Origin: Macrotrachela quadricornifera
Lineage: Eukaryota; Rotifera; Eurotatoria; Philodinida; Philodinidae
Direction: 5' to 3'
Length of the DNA stretch: 64,000 nt
Assembly: GCA_022393335.1 (NCBI GenBank)
Contig: JAJEKB010021564.1
Span: forward strand, 368,146-432,145
Part shown: one piece after another, positions 1 through 12,009 of the stretch
Position numbering within the stretch: position 1 is the first letter of the stretch
Layout of the letters: the number at the start of each line of letters is the position of its first letter
Notes under the pieces: generated by a model
The model's input: only the letters and a program-made list of their open reading frames with translations
Database searches by the model: none
What the model was told of the DNA's origin: nothing
Made by a program: the position numbers and the translations under genes

Positions 1-145
1 TAATTCTCTGTACTTCTCTGTACTTCCCTGTACTTCTCTGTACTTCTTTGTACTTCCCTGTAATTCTCTGTACTTCTCTGTACTTCCCTGTAATTCTCTG
101 TACTTCTGTACTTCGGAAGTACAGAAGTCTGCTTTTTCCCCCTTG
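1..145. mobile_element. End of a hAT-like non-autonomous element with a GTACTTC repeat core
   Basis: About 110 bases of a degenerate decamer repeat (CTGTACTTCT/CTGTAATTCT) are followed by a unique end, ACAGAAGTCTGCTTTTTC, closing in CCTTG. The end matches the right terminus of the complete element at 12018-12386, so this is a second copy of that family cut by the window edge. It sits against a LINE fragment, which it probably interrupts. The left end and target duplication are outside the window. Confidence 0.65.
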
Positions 146-553
146 CAAGATTCTCGATACCGAGATACCTGTACGGACCAAGACTAGCATCTCATCATGT
201 GCATTTTCACACGATTGATAGAAATAGCGATAGTTAGCAAATGCGGCACCTGTAAGAGATGAATTAAAACGACCAACATCACCAAGTACCATTATATCAA
301 AGCTATGAGTTGCGGCCAGTAAGCTAACCTCCCCCCAACGATAATCAAAACCACGTACATTGAAGCATAGAGCGTGTAAAGAATTGAGGGAGGATTGAGA
401 TGGAGGTTTTTTGTATAAGTCCCCTTGAGAGAGCCATTCTGAAAGAATATTTGAGAGTAAGCTGAAATCTTTTGGCAAGAGTGAAGTGCAAGCATTATCT
501 AAGAAGCGGTTTGCTTTGGTACTTTGAACTATTCTATTCAATATTTACTTCAA
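146..553 (-). pseudogene. LINE (non-LTR retrotransposon) endonuclease-domain fragment
   Basis: The minus strand is open for about 135 codons from a stop near 553 to the element end at 145, with no credible start codon. The translation contains LCFNVRGFDYRW, SFDIMVLGDVG and ENAHDEMLVLVRTG. This is the start of an APE-type endonuclease as found in LINE ORF2 proteins, where a 'N.RG' motif is followed by an 'E.W' or 'GDVG' type strand. Only the N-terminal part of the domain is left. The rest and the whole reverse transcriptase are missing, apparently cut off by the hAT-like element. The exact LINE clade cannot be named from this piece. Confidence 0.65.
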
Positions 554-937
554 TAGAATTTTGGTACCTATACTATATTTACAATATTATATATGATAGA
601 AATTTTTTTTCTTCTCTAATATTAGCTTGAGGATAAACGGATGAATATCATTAATAGAATGATAAAAACTAACTTTTAATTTAATGCATATTTATATCTG
701 ACATTCATCTATATACTCACAAAATGATTTAATTTGTTGTGATTTTGTTTTGTCTAAGAACAAAAAACATCGATGAATAAAAGATTTTTTAGTCTGACTA
801 TACAAATACATGTAATGTAAGACGGTTCTATGTGTAAAATTCGATCTCTACTAGGATATTAGAAAAACTCAAAATAATTTTATATGTAGCATTTGTTACT
901 TTCTTATATAATAAAGAAATATTTACATTAATTGAAT
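554..937. other. AT-rich stretch, nothing recognised
   Basis: No open frame with coding character, no obvious repeat and no RNA gene is seen. Confidence 0.5.
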
Positions 938-2515
938 TATTCTCTTTCTCGTAGAGAAGAGTCTTGCAAACATAAATTGTCTACTTGCTTGCTTGTATGT
1001 CCGCAGGATCAAAAAAACGTCTTTTCCCACTTTTCTCAGAGGGGTCAAAGGAACATTCTATTGAAAAGGATTTTAGCGGGCGGGTGATCGATTTCTTTTC
1101 TTGGAAAAACTGACCTCTTCAGTGTTGTTCAAGGTTCATTTGAGCAGTAGAATATATGTGTTTTCGAAGTCAATAAGAATCCTTTCTAGTGAACTGTTCA
1201 GAATGTTTAAGATTAGGTTAAAGATAGTTGAGTCATAGATATACGTTCGAGGATAAATCTAACACATCGTTTGTTCGTCCTTGATTTTAGGATATCAGAT
1301 CTCTGAAATATATGTATTTAGATTTAACAAATGCAACGATTGCTTAAAAATCTTACTGTTGCACGTTCATAGATAACAATCGTAAAATAAGATGTATAAT
1401 GCATAATGAACTTTCATAAATGATATTTTTCTGCTGCATATTTGTATAGGGATTTTTAATTGGTTCGCCTTTCTTAGTTCACGCTTGGGGATCATATGTT
1501 TAGTAAATGCTCAATAGCGTCTGGAGAGAAACTAAAACGAAATGGTCTTGTTTGCTAAAAACTGGAGTGGAGGTGGACAGAATTGTTACATAAAATATGG
1601 AAACGGCTAGTCGTGAGTAGCCGACTAGAAGGAGGCCGATAAACGACTTGTCGTTCACTAACAAAACTATTTTAGAGATAGTTTTGAAAGGAATCTTGCA
1701 TAGTTTATACAGTTTTTCGACAGAACTTCACTGATGCTCGTTCGAGAAAGAATGCAGTAGCATATCACTTTTTTAACGTAAAAGAGGTATTCGAAATTGA
1801 GATAATAGCTAAACGATGCTATTTAATTTTGAACATTTTTCGTTTTGAATTAATATATTATAAAGTTTTTCTAAGTAGGAAATATGTTCCGCTATTTTAG
1901 AAATATCTTTCAATGGCAGTATTGTAGAAGTTTTTGGAAGATTTCTTTCAATGAAAACTACTTTCAAAGTTGAAGTTTTCAAGAAAATGTTGTGGAAAGT
2001 TGCATAAGTGACTGATATTAATTCTTAGTTAATCGTACATAAACACTGCTGAAATGTCTTTCATGATAGGAAGATGAAGAATATTCTGAATTCATCGATC
2101 ATGAGATTACTATCTCGATTGTGGAAATCATAAAAGATGAAAGATTTGAGTAAACTACCTATACGATCATTATGAATATCAACAACATATCTAGGAAAGA
2201 TGTGAAATATAACATGAAAAGAAAATTCAGTCGAGGGTTAAGCAAGTTGCCCGCGTCAAGCGTTCTTTATTTATGAGGTTTGAACGAAGGCTAATCGAGA
2301 TGAAGGGATATCTGAACATTAACCTTTCACAAATCCGACTCTTTCCTATTCTGAAACTCCGTTGAAATGTCTATGGTGAACGTATGTGAAACCCGCGAGT
2401 GCAGTGCGATGTCTTTACTTTTAGAATTTTATTACACATAAATAGTTTGTCGAGAGTTTAGAGAAATGTTCTCTACGAGAAAGAGCTGAGCGAGTGCCCG
2501 CACGAACGGTACTTG
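938..2515. mobile_element. TIR element, family 'TTCTCTTTCTCGTAGAGAA', long copy
   Basis: The left end TCTCTTTCTCGTAGAGAAGAG (941-961) is mirrored near the right end by TTCTCTACGAGAAAGAGC (2469-2486), followed by GAGCGAGT...GTACTTG. The same arrangement, much shorter, occurs at 60200-60698, including the shared stretch AACATAAATTGTCT next to the left end. Inside are AT-rich sequence and a degenerate copy of the GGGTTAAGCGAGT...CGTTACTTG motif (2233-2270). No transposase reading frame is visible, so it is non-autonomous. No clear target duplication was found. Confidence 0.55.
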
Positions 2516-3252
2516 TATAATTTATGATGTTGGACTCTTTTGTTTCTCTAAAATCATGCCTTTCAATAATAGTACTCTATTGAAATAAGCATATGTTAAT
2601 CTTTTTCGGAAAACATGATTGGTCTCGAGGATAAACATAATAGTTTTGACGAATTTTAATCAGGATCTACCATTTTTTACTGAATGCTATCAGTTAGAAG
2701 ATAGAATTTCATAATTTACTATGGTGACACTCTCTAAAAATAAGATCCCAATATGAAACCTGTATATTCTGATGTTAAATATCCTGTTCTTAGAGAGGTG
2801 AATCATTTTAATACCATGAATTATATATCAATGGATAGTTTTTTTTTATAAATCTATCCATTGGTGGTGTTAAAACTTGAAGTATCCTATCCTAGAGAAG
2901 GGTCACCAAGGGAGGGAGGGATTCTGGACACATATAGATATTTTTATGCTTTATCCTGGATATTTGTGCTAGAAATAGCATATTTGTTCAACTGGAACAT
3001 CATTCGATGAAAATTTTGTTCAAAATCATATTAAAAATAAATTATCAAAAATCAATAAAAAGTAGAAATAACAGTGTCAGCAATAGAAACCGAACTATAA
3101 GTCCATTCTTCTTCTACCGCTGGATTTTAACGCAACTTGAGTCAAGGAACATTTTTTTATGCACTCACGAAAAGAAATTTTTTAGTTTAGACATGGAAAA
3201 TCTTCGTTTAGTTGATATTTTTTATTTTCCATGTATTTTCCATAGGTATCCC
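2516..3252. other. Intergenic, nothing recognised
   Basis: AT-rich sequence with short imperfect direct repeats. The single longer plus-strand frame near 3007 runs into the TIR of the following element and has no coding character. Confidence 0.45.
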
Positions 3253-3502
3253 GAAAGATGCTCCCCGGACACTTGCTCCCCAGTGACACTTGCTCCCCAA
3301 CGACACTTGCTCCCCGCATAGATGCGGGTGTAGGGTGAGGGTGAGTGAGGGTGAGGGCGCAGGTGTGGATGGGGACGTAGGTGTGGGTGAGGGCGAGGCA
3401 TAGAATGAGTTTTGGTTTTGATTGGGGTTAGATCTGGGCCTGGAGAGCAAATGACGCTGGGGAGCAAGTGTCGCGGGAGCAAATGTCCGGGGAGCATCTT
3501 TC
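3253..3502. mobile_element. 250-bp TIR element with GGGTGA-rich core
   Basis: Terminal inverted repeats GAAAGATGCTCCCCGGACA (3253) and TGTCCGGGGAGCATCTTTC (ending 3502) are exact over 19 bases. They continue as tandem ACTTGCTCCCC units on the left and GGGGAGCAAGTGTC on the right. The core is G-rich on the plus strand, with runs such as GGGTGAGGGTGAGTGAGG. There is no coding capacity. A target duplication could not be fixed. Confidence 0.65.
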
Positions 3503-3709
3503 ATGGATCCTTTTCCATATAATGTTCGTATTGAGAACATGATACACTGTAAAAAATAATAGTTTTATACAAAAGCCTTGTCTTTTCTTCAACATTACAT
3601 AAACCTTACAAGGGTTTATAGACGTCACATATACGGAAAAACCGTTGATGTGATTGTGGGTTTTTGAAGTGGACCATTCTTGAGACTTTAGAGGGTTTTT
3701 GTTCATCAT

Positions 3710-4445
3710 ATCTTTAGACTAACGTTCGTTCAGCTACGATACAGGGTAGAATAATCCACGCTTCCGAGGAAATCGAATTTGCAAATACGATCCAGGGAAT
3801 AATGCTGTACGGCTCCAACAGTAGGGTTATTCCAAACACTATTGAGGGAACAGTAATCTACGGTTTCATCAAAAGGGTTTTTGAAAATACTGTCTAGGGA
3901 ATTGTAATCCACGACTACAACAGAAGGATTTTCCAAATACTTTTGAGGGAATAGTAGTCCACGATTTCATCAAAAGGGTTTTGTATTCTTCGGTTAGGGA
4001 AGAATCAATATACCGATGACCATGAAAGGTTCTATGTTCTTCGGTTGAGAGTACATTAAACTACTGATGGTGACGAAGGGTTCTGTACTATTCCATTAAG
4101 AGTAGATCAATATACGGATGGTCCAGAAAGGCTTCGCATTCTTCGATGAAGGGTGGATTAATCGACGGATGATAAAAAGGGTTTTGTATTATATGATTAC
4201 GGATATGTCAATCTATGGATGATAATGAAGGGCTCTGTGTTCTTCGGTTAAGGGTATATTGATCCGCGGATGGTCATGAAGAGTTTCGTGTACATCGGCT
4301 AGAGGTAGATCAATCTACGGATGATCACAAAAGGTTTTGTGTCCTTCGGTTAGAAGTGCATCAGTTTACGAATGATCAATAAGAGTTTCGTATTCTTTGG
4401 TTAGTGGTAGATTGATCTACGCATGATCACAAAGGATTTCATGTT
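3710..4445. repeat. Degenerate minisatellite, ~60-66-bp units
   Basis: About a dozen diverged units share a core like AGGGTAGATCAATCTACGG...GGTTTTGTATTCTTCGGTTA. The first part (3730-3936) stays open on the minus strand and gives a roughly 20-residue protein repeat (V.DY.SLDSI..NPF). That openness follows from a unit length near a multiple of three and is not taken as a gene. Confidence 0.6.
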
Positions 4446-5449
4446 GGAGACCTAAGGATAGTGTTGCGTATGTTTCGACACATGGAGTCTATGGTATGAA
4501 AGTGAGTTAATCGCATTCACTTTTTCGTAATAGTTCGGGACATCGTGGGATTTCTCTCAAGAATTGAGTGTATTATGTATCAACAGTGACTTCTGGAAGA
4601 TTTTTTTGTCACAATCGTTTGCGGTGAGGTAGTTCACTTAGATGATATGGATAATAATGATGAAAGATCCTTGTATTACAAATGTATTGAAGATAATATT
4701 TCTCGAGTTTTTATTCATGCCAATTGGGAAATCTCTTCTCGTGCTCTTTGACCGTTCCTTTTAGGCACCAAAATTTTCGTACTTTTATTTTATCTGTGAA
4801 AAGTATTCATTTCTTCTTTATAACAAAATTCAGACAGATGTCTTGCAGCACTTCTCAAATGAGTGCTACAGAATGATATCCTTCACGTCACATTCACGCG
4901 CAAATCAATTCTTCGTCAATTCTTAGTTTAGCTCCAGTTAATGTAATTCTTGATATTAGAACTTTCGTGGCTCCTCGACAAGTAGAATTGTCTCGATTAG
5001 CTGCATTATCTTTTGAACAGTGTAGTGCATAACACAAGATTTCATTGTGTTCTGAAGCGATTAAAGCTCTCAGGTATTGGAAGATTTTTATAAACCGTAG
5101 GAAGTCTCAATCATTTAGTATCCTAGAGTAAGAGTAAGGCTGTAAATATTAGGAAACTCACGAGACTTCAAAACATTTTAGGCAACTGTAAGAATTTCTA
5201 CGAAGCAAAGTAATCTTCATTAAGATCAAGGATTATCGATCTAATATTTTAATGTAGTGAAGAAAAGGAGTTTTTCATTTAGTTAGGTTTTAGGTAACAT
5301 GGTTTAGTTTTAATTAATTCACTTCGATGACACTACGCTAATTAATGTAATACCCAACGTATATCAGACAATGCTATTTTAGTGTAATGTTGGTGTACTT
5401 ACCAAATCGTTCTTTCCTAAAAGCTAAGTGCTTTTTTCACCATAGTTGA
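4446..5449. other. Intergenic, nothing recognised
   Basis: AT-rich sequence without a convincing open frame, inverted repeat or tandem repeat. Confidence 0.45.
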
Positions 5450-6683
5450 GGAGCAAGCAGGGACGGCGCGAAGAGGTCAGAGCAGGGGGGGGGGGTATAT
5501 CCCAAAAATCGGAGCCACCAATAAAAAAGGCCAAAACCGGAGAAAAAAGCTCTCACTGCTAAAATTTGGAGGAAGACTATAAGGTTTTATTTTATGTCAT
5601 CGCATTCTTTTCGAAGCCGACTTTACGACATCCTTTGGACTACTATGAGCCCACTTCATGCAATACTACACTAAGTTTTCCAAAAAAATCTGATCGTATT
5701 AAAATTTTTATTCTTCGTTCAGTTTTTGCTAAGCACAAATTTATCCAGTTGCAGCACTCCTATTCGGTAATCACGGCAACAATAAAACATCATTTAGCCC
5801 CTTTAGAATATTGAATATTCTTGAGGAATATCCTTTTTGCATTAGTTATCTGCCAATCATATAGTTTCGCATTGTTGTAGATACGAGAAAGAAACATTTA
5901 TACACTTATAATCAATATTCACGTATTATATAACTTTTGATGATAGGCGCATTTAGTTATAACACTAATTTCTCGCTGAAATCTCAAGGATCGAAAAAAT
6001 AAGTAGAATAGATTTCGTTAGGTTTAGATTTTTGCAAAATTTAGGGCAATTTATCTACTGTAGTTCTCCGAAATCGGAGAAAATTGTCTGCTGCACTTCT
6101 CCGAAATCGGGGAAATTTGCTTAGTGTGGTTCTCCGACACCGAAGAAAACCACATAATTATTATGCAAATTTCGAGAAGATTGTCTACTGTAATGCTTGG
6201 AAATCGAAGAAAATTATTTAGTAAAGTTCTCCAAAAATAGATGAAATTGTCTACTGTGATTCTCCAAAATCGGAGAATTTTGTTTAGTGTGGTCCTCCAA
6301 CATCGGAGAAAATCACATAGTTATCATGCAAATTTTGAGAAGATTGTCTACTGTAATGCTGCGAAATCGGAGAAAATTATTTAATAAAGTTCTCCAAAAA
6401 TGGAGAAAATTGTCCACTGTGATTCTCCGAAGTCGGAGAATATTGCCTAGTGTGGTCTCCAACATCGGAGAAAATTGTCTACTGTGATTCTCCGAAATCG
6501 GAGAATATTGCCTTGTGTAGTCTCCAACATCGGAGAAAATCACTTAATGATCCTGCAAATTTGGAGAAAATTGACACTATCAAAATTTTCAATTTCGGAG
6601 AAAGCTTTAATCAAAATTTTCCAGAGCAGGGGGAGTAACCCCCCTATCCCCCCCCCCCCGCTCGCGCCGTCCCTAGGAGCAAG
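5450..6683. mobile_element. hAT-like non-autonomous element with 8-bp target duplication
   Basis: The 1,218-bp element (5458-6675) begins CAGGGACGGCGCGA and ends with the inverted partner CTCGCGCCGTCCCTA. An exact 8-bp direct repeat GGAGCAAG flanks it (5450-5457 and 6676-6683). CAGGG-type ends with an 8-bp duplication are the mark of the hAT superfamily. Next to each end is a homopolymer run (G10 at the left, C12 at the right). The inside has no transposase and is partly a tandem array (6058-6600). It is probably mobilised in trans by a hAT transposase. Confidence 0.8.
6058..6600. repeat. Tandem array of hairpin units TTCTCCGAAATCGGAGAA
   Basis: More than ten units of about 40 bp each carry the perfect or near-perfect palindrome TTCTCCGAAATCGGAGAA, spaced by AATTGTCTACTGTGA-like sequence. 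A higher-order period of about 230 bp is also visible (the AATCACATAGTTATCATGCA segment recurs). It lies inside the hAT-like element at 5458-6675. Short open frames in this block are by-products of the repeat. Confidence 0.75.
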
Positions 6684-7940
6684 TGTCAAAAGCTAGCATC
6701 AGCGTGTTATCCGAAAATTTATCTCGCGTAGTTTTAATCAAATAAAGTAACTTCCTCTTTTTCGTTTAGTTAAAAAGAAGATACTTCTTGATTCATTTTA
6801 TGGAATAAATTAATGCATCCATAGATATATGAGAACATTCACAGTTCTTTATTTTTTCATTTATGTTGAGAGGAAAACGTGTCTGTCTTATTGTGAGATT
6901 ATCTACACTGACCGCGCACAGTGTATTCTGCCTTATCACACAAATTCTTGTTCTTTTATTTAGTTGAGAAATTGCTTTATTTCAATCTGAATGTAGAAAC
7001 ACGCTTCAACTCTTCTGTTTAATCGATATGTTGAAATCAACTCTTTTCTCCTTTGTTTCAATTCTGAAAAATAGATTCTTATTTATATCTTTAACTTGAA
7101 CATAGATAACAGTATGTATCATTGAGCTGCAATATAGGTATAGATTTTTCAATTTTCATTCGTTGAGATAGAGAAGGACATTTTAATCTTTTTTGCCACT
7201 TGCAGCATAGAAATAGACTTATATTTTCTCATTTATTCGCGTCATAGAGAGTGTTTCATTTTTAGTTTGTCAATTATCTACAATGAAGTATAGTTTTTTG
7301 CTAAATTGACACATAAATATAGGTATTTTAGTTTCTTTTTTAGTTGACATCTAGAAGCAGATTCTTTTGTCCTCCCTTAACTTAAGTACAATAACGTCGC
7401 TTGTTTTCAGTTTCGTAAAGATATGTCCGAAGAGAATTGAGTTTTTCCATGCATTAAATCCTACCTAAAGCTTATCTCTTGTCGTTCAATAGAGTTATGA
7501 AGAAAATTCTCCTTTTTCTGTTTAGTTAAGTCATTTAAATATATTCTTTTTTCCCTTTATTTTGGATAGAGAGGCGAGTTTTATAAACTTCCAAAAATCC
7601 ATCGTTGTTTTTCTCTTCACTTCGAAAACAGTGTTTCATACTTAATTGAGTTCACATATAGAAATTTCCCCTTTAGTTCAGTTCTGCCAATCAACTATTT
7701 TTGATCTTTGTAAGGTTTCGCTGTTGGGTTTTAATTCACTTTTAACTCGTGACTTTACGTATTTCTTAAGGCTTAAAAAGTCGTGTCCACATCGGAAAAG
7801 ACTCATGGCTATCGATGATCTATATTGAGAATCAGTAGTATTCCAATTCTAATCATAGTGATCGTTTGAAAAATGACTAATGGTGTAGATTATTGTTGCA
7901 TATTAACATTTTGAAACGTTTATTGGTATATTTCTACTTA
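6684..7940. repeat. Very degenerate interspersed repeat with TTTAGTTGA motifs
   Basis: The motif TTT(A/C)GTTTAGTTGA or TTATTTAGTTGAGA recurs at irregular intervals of roughly 60-120 bp, next to 'ATAGA' and 'TTTCTTTT' segments. This looks like an old tandem array that has almost decayed. No gene is seen. Confidence 0.35.
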
Positions 7941-8219
7941 TTATAAGATATTACCAAAGTAAAGAATCCAGTATTCGTGGAAAAAAAATATGCTTTGTTT
8001 TAACAAGTATTCTTGCAAAAATCTTCGCTTTAATTTCTTGTAATTGTAGTAAGCACCCCAATTAATGGTAGAGAGAGCTGTGTGAGTGTTACTTGTTACA
8101 CAGATAGCCTTTTCTTCCATGACCTTCAACTCTTCATTTACACAGTATTTTGTAATAAATTCAGACACATGAGAAAATAGTTTGGATTTGCTGCCATTCA
8201 GATCATCATCAACAGTCAT
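7941..8219 (-). CDS. Hypothetical small protein, 92 residues (doubtful)
   Basis: An ATG-initiated minus-strand frame of 92 codons with a fairly mixed composition in its first 70 residues (begins MTVDDDLNGSKSKLFSHV) and an aromatic-rich end. No domain is recognised, and no intron or neighbouring exon could be identified. It may be an exon fragment of a decayed gene or simply chance. Confidence 0.2.
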   Translation of the reverse strand: MTVDDDLNGSKSKLFSHVSEFITKYCVNEELKVMEEKAICVTSNTHTALSTINWGAYYNYKKLKRRFLQEYLLKQSIFFFHEYWILYFGNIL

Positions 8220-8718
8220 GTTTCTTTAGAGCGGTCATTATCGTTATGGTTAGAATGATATCCATTTTCACTACAAGCCAATAACAACCATCTACTTTTT
8301 CTAACATAGATTTAATTCATTATGTCTTACAAAATCACGACTTGACAGAAAGTGTTCATCTAGAAAAATTCTTTGCCAAGTATAACATAGGGGAAAGAGT
8401 CAGTTTTGTCAATAAGCAAGATATTTCGTTCGATGCATTATGCTTCTCTCGGCTAATGTACAAACACAGATTTCCTTTCTCTTAAGTACTCGAATTATAA
8501 GCGCCATTTCTTCATCAGATATGACATAGAAATATATTCTGATTTTTTCGATTACGCCGTCTGTGAAAACAGTTTCTTAGTTTGCGTGACGCCGAGAAAT
8601 ACCAAAAATTCTTGTTCCTTCGCTAAATTTCAATGCAAGATAGAACTTGTTTTTTTTCTTGAGAATGACATGACTCAAATCGGGTTTCGATCTTTCCAAG
8701 ATTCCTATTGAGATATAT
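8220..8718. other. Intergenic, nothing recognised
   Basis: AT-rich, with no coding character or repeats noticed. Confidence 0.4.
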
Positions 8719-9219
8719 ACACTTTTGCTTTTACTCATTTTGATCAGCAGTAGTACTGAATTTGTTATGGCAGATGAGTTCTAGACGGAGCATCTTACCA
8801 TAGGAATAATAGTCTTAAAGATCGAGAGACAAGCCTTAAGTTACAGTAGATCCTAAAGCTTTGTTTCGTTGTAGACGGTAGGAGCTCGGACTGACTTTAA
8901 GATTTAGCAAAGGTTTAATGCTACAGTTTAAGAGGGATTCATTTTTCACTTGTTTGCATTTTCCTTTCTTTTGATTTTTTTTGTGAACCATAAATTATAA
9001 ATTGACTATAATGCAAAACAAATGAAAAACCAATTCCTCTTAAACTGTAGCATTGAACCTTTGCTAAATTTTAAAATCAGTCCGAGCTCCTACCGTAACT
9101 TAAGGCTTGTCTCTCGATTTTTCGGACTATCATTCCTATGGTAAAATCTTCCGTCTAGAACTCATCTGCCGTAACAAATCCAGTACTATTGTCGATCAAA
9201 ATGGTCAAAAACGCAAACC
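8719..9219. repeat. Foldback unit, ~500 bp, arms ~230 bp
   Basis: The left arm starts ACACTTTTGCTTTTACTC and includes GGCAGATGAGTTCTAGACGG. It is mirrored by the right arm (CCGTCTAGAACTCATCTGCC ... GATCAAAATGG) with roughly 85-90% identity by eye and an AT-rich loop near 8960-8990. No coding capacity was seen. Confidence 0.75.
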
Positions 9220-9283
9220 TAAATAATAAGGCGCACGGGGATCCTAGTTAGGCAAGATGTGTGATAAATGTGCCTTTCACTTG

Positions 9284-9895
9284 CGAGGGAACGTTTTTAA
9301 CTAAAATTGCTCCTATCTTGTAGAATCCAATTAGTCATGAAATATCGTAAGTTGATTCATCCCCATAGTATTTTCATATGAAGTTATCACCATTTTAATA
9401 ATTTTTCGACTTATAGCATTATGTAAATCGCTATAGGAAGTGAGAGAATTTCGATCTCAGATTTTGTCCATAAAGAGGACTTACGACCACTAGTATGTTA
9501 TAAAAGTTTCAGATAAAACGAATGCATTCCTCTTAATATAATGAAATTCAAAACAAACACTATTTTTTGCACGAAGTTAAAATTTCTCTTGAAAAATTGT
9601 CTTTTTTCTGAATTTCATTATATTAAGAAGGATGCATTCATTTCATCTGAAACTTTTATAACATACTAGTGGTCGTAAGTCCTCTTTTTGGACAAAATCT
9701 GAGATCGAAATTCTCTCATTTTCTATAGCGATTTACATAATGCTATAAGCCGAAAAATCATTAAAATGATCATAACTTCATCTAAAAGCGCTACTGGGAT
9801 GAATCAAACTTAGGATATTTTATGACTAATTGGACTCTACACGATAAGAGCAATTTTAGTTAAGAAGCTTTTTATTCCTTAAAAATGTTCCCTCG
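9284..9895. repeat. Foldback unit, ~610 bp, arms ~260 bp
   Basis: The left arm begins CGAGGGAAC and carries GACTTACGACCACTAGTATG. The right arm mirrors it (CATACTAGTGGTCGTAAGTC ... GTTCCCTCG). The arms differ by scattered substitutions and one indel of about 17 bp near the right end. The loop around 9560-9605 is short. No coding capacity and no clear target duplication. Confidence 0.75.
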
Positions 9896-11259
9896 TTAGC
9901 TGTAATAATAGTCATTCTCGCAAATCCGTCGTTCGATATCCTTATAGCAGATGATAGATCTAGTATACTCCTTCAGATACCCTTGAGAGTAGATGGTAGA
10001 ACTAGCATGCCCTCTCAGAAACCTTTCAGGTACTGTGGAAGGTGTTAGATATCCTTTCAAAAATCTTTTCCGTGTATATGCACAGCTCTTAAACGGTTCG
10101 ATGAACTTTTTGGAAGCGAATTTGAATGGGTTCTTAACTCTCATATACCCGCTAGAAAGGTTTTTGAAATTGCAACGAATAATAATCCCTTTACTAGAAT
10201 TGTGATCTCAAAATCTCGGAGACACCAGCATTTGGAGAGTTTGAGTCTAGCACAACTTTTACTCTGCTCTTGAAGATCTATCAGCTCTGAAAGTTTCAGA
10301 AATCGTCGATGAGCCGTTCTCCACAAACCTCACACAGGAGGGTCCGAAGCATTGTGGGTCGTCCTCTTATAGGTATTGTGGGTTTTTCTTTATTACAACA
10401 AAATATTTCTAGAACTTTTTTTTTACTAGCGTATATAGACATAATAGCTCTACAAATACTGTAAATTTGAATCAGATCAAATATGTCTTCGATTAGCCAT
10501 GTGACGAAGTCGATGACTCACCTTAGCTGAAAAATGGACTTTTTCATCTTGTTCTTTTGCAAAATGCGTGAGGTTGTGAGATGAAATTAGTATACTAGTA
10601 AATAGAATAAAGTTAGTACTTTGCTAAAATAGTATTCCAAATTCTGTAAAACTCTGCATGCGCAAGATAGGCTCATCACAGTATGTGATTTTTTCATTGT
10701 AAGAAATTATAGGCCAACAGACTATCGTCTGTTATTCACCTATAAAAACAATTAAACTGATGGTTCTTATATCATTAAATAGACAACACATATACTTATA
10801 TAATAAGAACAAAATCGATGGTTAATGCCAGTATTATAATGTAGAACAACGCATCACAAAATAGGCTATTTTTGCTATTTTTTGATTTTTTTGCATAATC
10901 TCGTATTGGACCAATTCATATATCAGTTGTATGAATGGGCTGATATAGTGATGTACAGAATCTACTAACTTAGTACTACACACATATATATACAAAACTC
11001 CAATTATGGTTTGTAGTTATAGAAAAAATTCAATACCACAAAATGATGAAAAATCATACATGTGATCATTATAGACCAAACAGTGATATTTTGTGGTCTC
11101 AAAAGAACTATGATACCGAGAGAAATTCAATTGGATTTTTTATCATAGGTCTTAGGATATTGGGGACCTTCAATTGCTGGAAGTTTCAGCTTGATCGCAA
11201 ATACTTTTGTACAAGGTGGGAAATTTCCGGTACCCAAAGGTCGAAACCGGTCATGGCTT
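9896..11259. other. Intergenic with a weak ~45-bp minisatellite at its left edge
   Basis: Between about 9915 and 10140, units resembling GATATCCTTTCAAAAATC / GATACCCTTGAGAGTAGATG recur every 43-45 bp. The overlapping open frames on both strands there are repeat by-products. From 10210 to 11259 only AT-rich sequence is seen. Confidence 0.4.
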
Positions 11260-11480
11260 CTCAATTCAACTCACCTTACCCTCACCCACACCAAGATCTT
11301 TTAATAAGATCGAAACTGGTTGTAGTGGTTCTTTGTAAAACTCGCCCTCACCCCTCACCCTCATCTTTGACACTCACTCTTATCCAAAACATTAGAAATG
11401 ATCATCCATATCAGAGATGCACGGGGCTACGAATTTTTGCGCCTCGTATCTCTTGCGCCCCCCCCCCCCTCCGTCCCGTC
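11260..11480. repeat. Interstitial CCCTCA/CACCC-rich tract and C-run
   Basis: Clusters such as TTACCCTCACCCACACC and CCCTCACCCCTCACCCTCA lie near a run of 14 C. Similar tracts, in either orientation, are at 3325-3370, 13122-13160, 40247-40320 and 63735-63850. Confidence 0.5.
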
Positions 11481-12009
11481 TGTCTCCGTTGGCTTTTTTT
11501 TGAGTAACCTCGCCCATCTCGTCTGTACCCGTGAAAATTTTTCTTCCATACAAAAATACATATTTTCCAATTATTTCTTTACAATAAATTACAAGTGTTC
11601 TCAAAAAATCTAGACTATGTTTTTATTTTTTCCGCCAATGATGAACAGCTGATCGAACCAAGATGATGTCATTGACATTGAACGGATAAAACTTACTTCA
11701 TGTCTACTTTTCTTATACAAATCTCGTTTGAAAAACTACAGTTTGAATTGTTTCTTTCTGTTCGCAGGTACTTCGTTCTAATCGGTCACATAATTATATT
11801 CAGTAATCAAGAGTCCATATAGACTCTGAAGACATGAAATTATATTCAGAGTTTCACTTGAAAGAAAACGTGGAAAGAAGTGTGTTGAGAGAAAAAAGAA
11901 GTTGTCGGTGCACTTTTTGCGCAATTAAAATGTGAAAACACGTTCCAAGTCGATTACTGATCATCTCGCTCAATTGTTCTTACGTATCGCGGTCAGATTA
12001 TTTAATTGA
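11481..12009. other. Intergenic, nothing recognised
   Basis: AT-rich sequence with no coding or repeat structure that could be supported. Confidence 0.4.

Noticed and set aside
3208..3540. Open frames of 90-110 codons on the minus strand with Pro/His/Ser repeats
   Set aside because: They translate the GGGTGA core and TIRs of a 250-bp element in more than one frame, so they are not genes.
6058..6600. CRISPR-like spacing of palindromic repeats
   Set aside because: The 'spacers' are themselves similar and the array lies inside a eukaryotic TIR element; no cas genes and no bacterial context.
6287..6696. Several overlapping frames on both strands with a repeating I(G/C)EN pattern
   Set aside because: By-products of the TTCTCCGAAATCGGAGAA tandem array.
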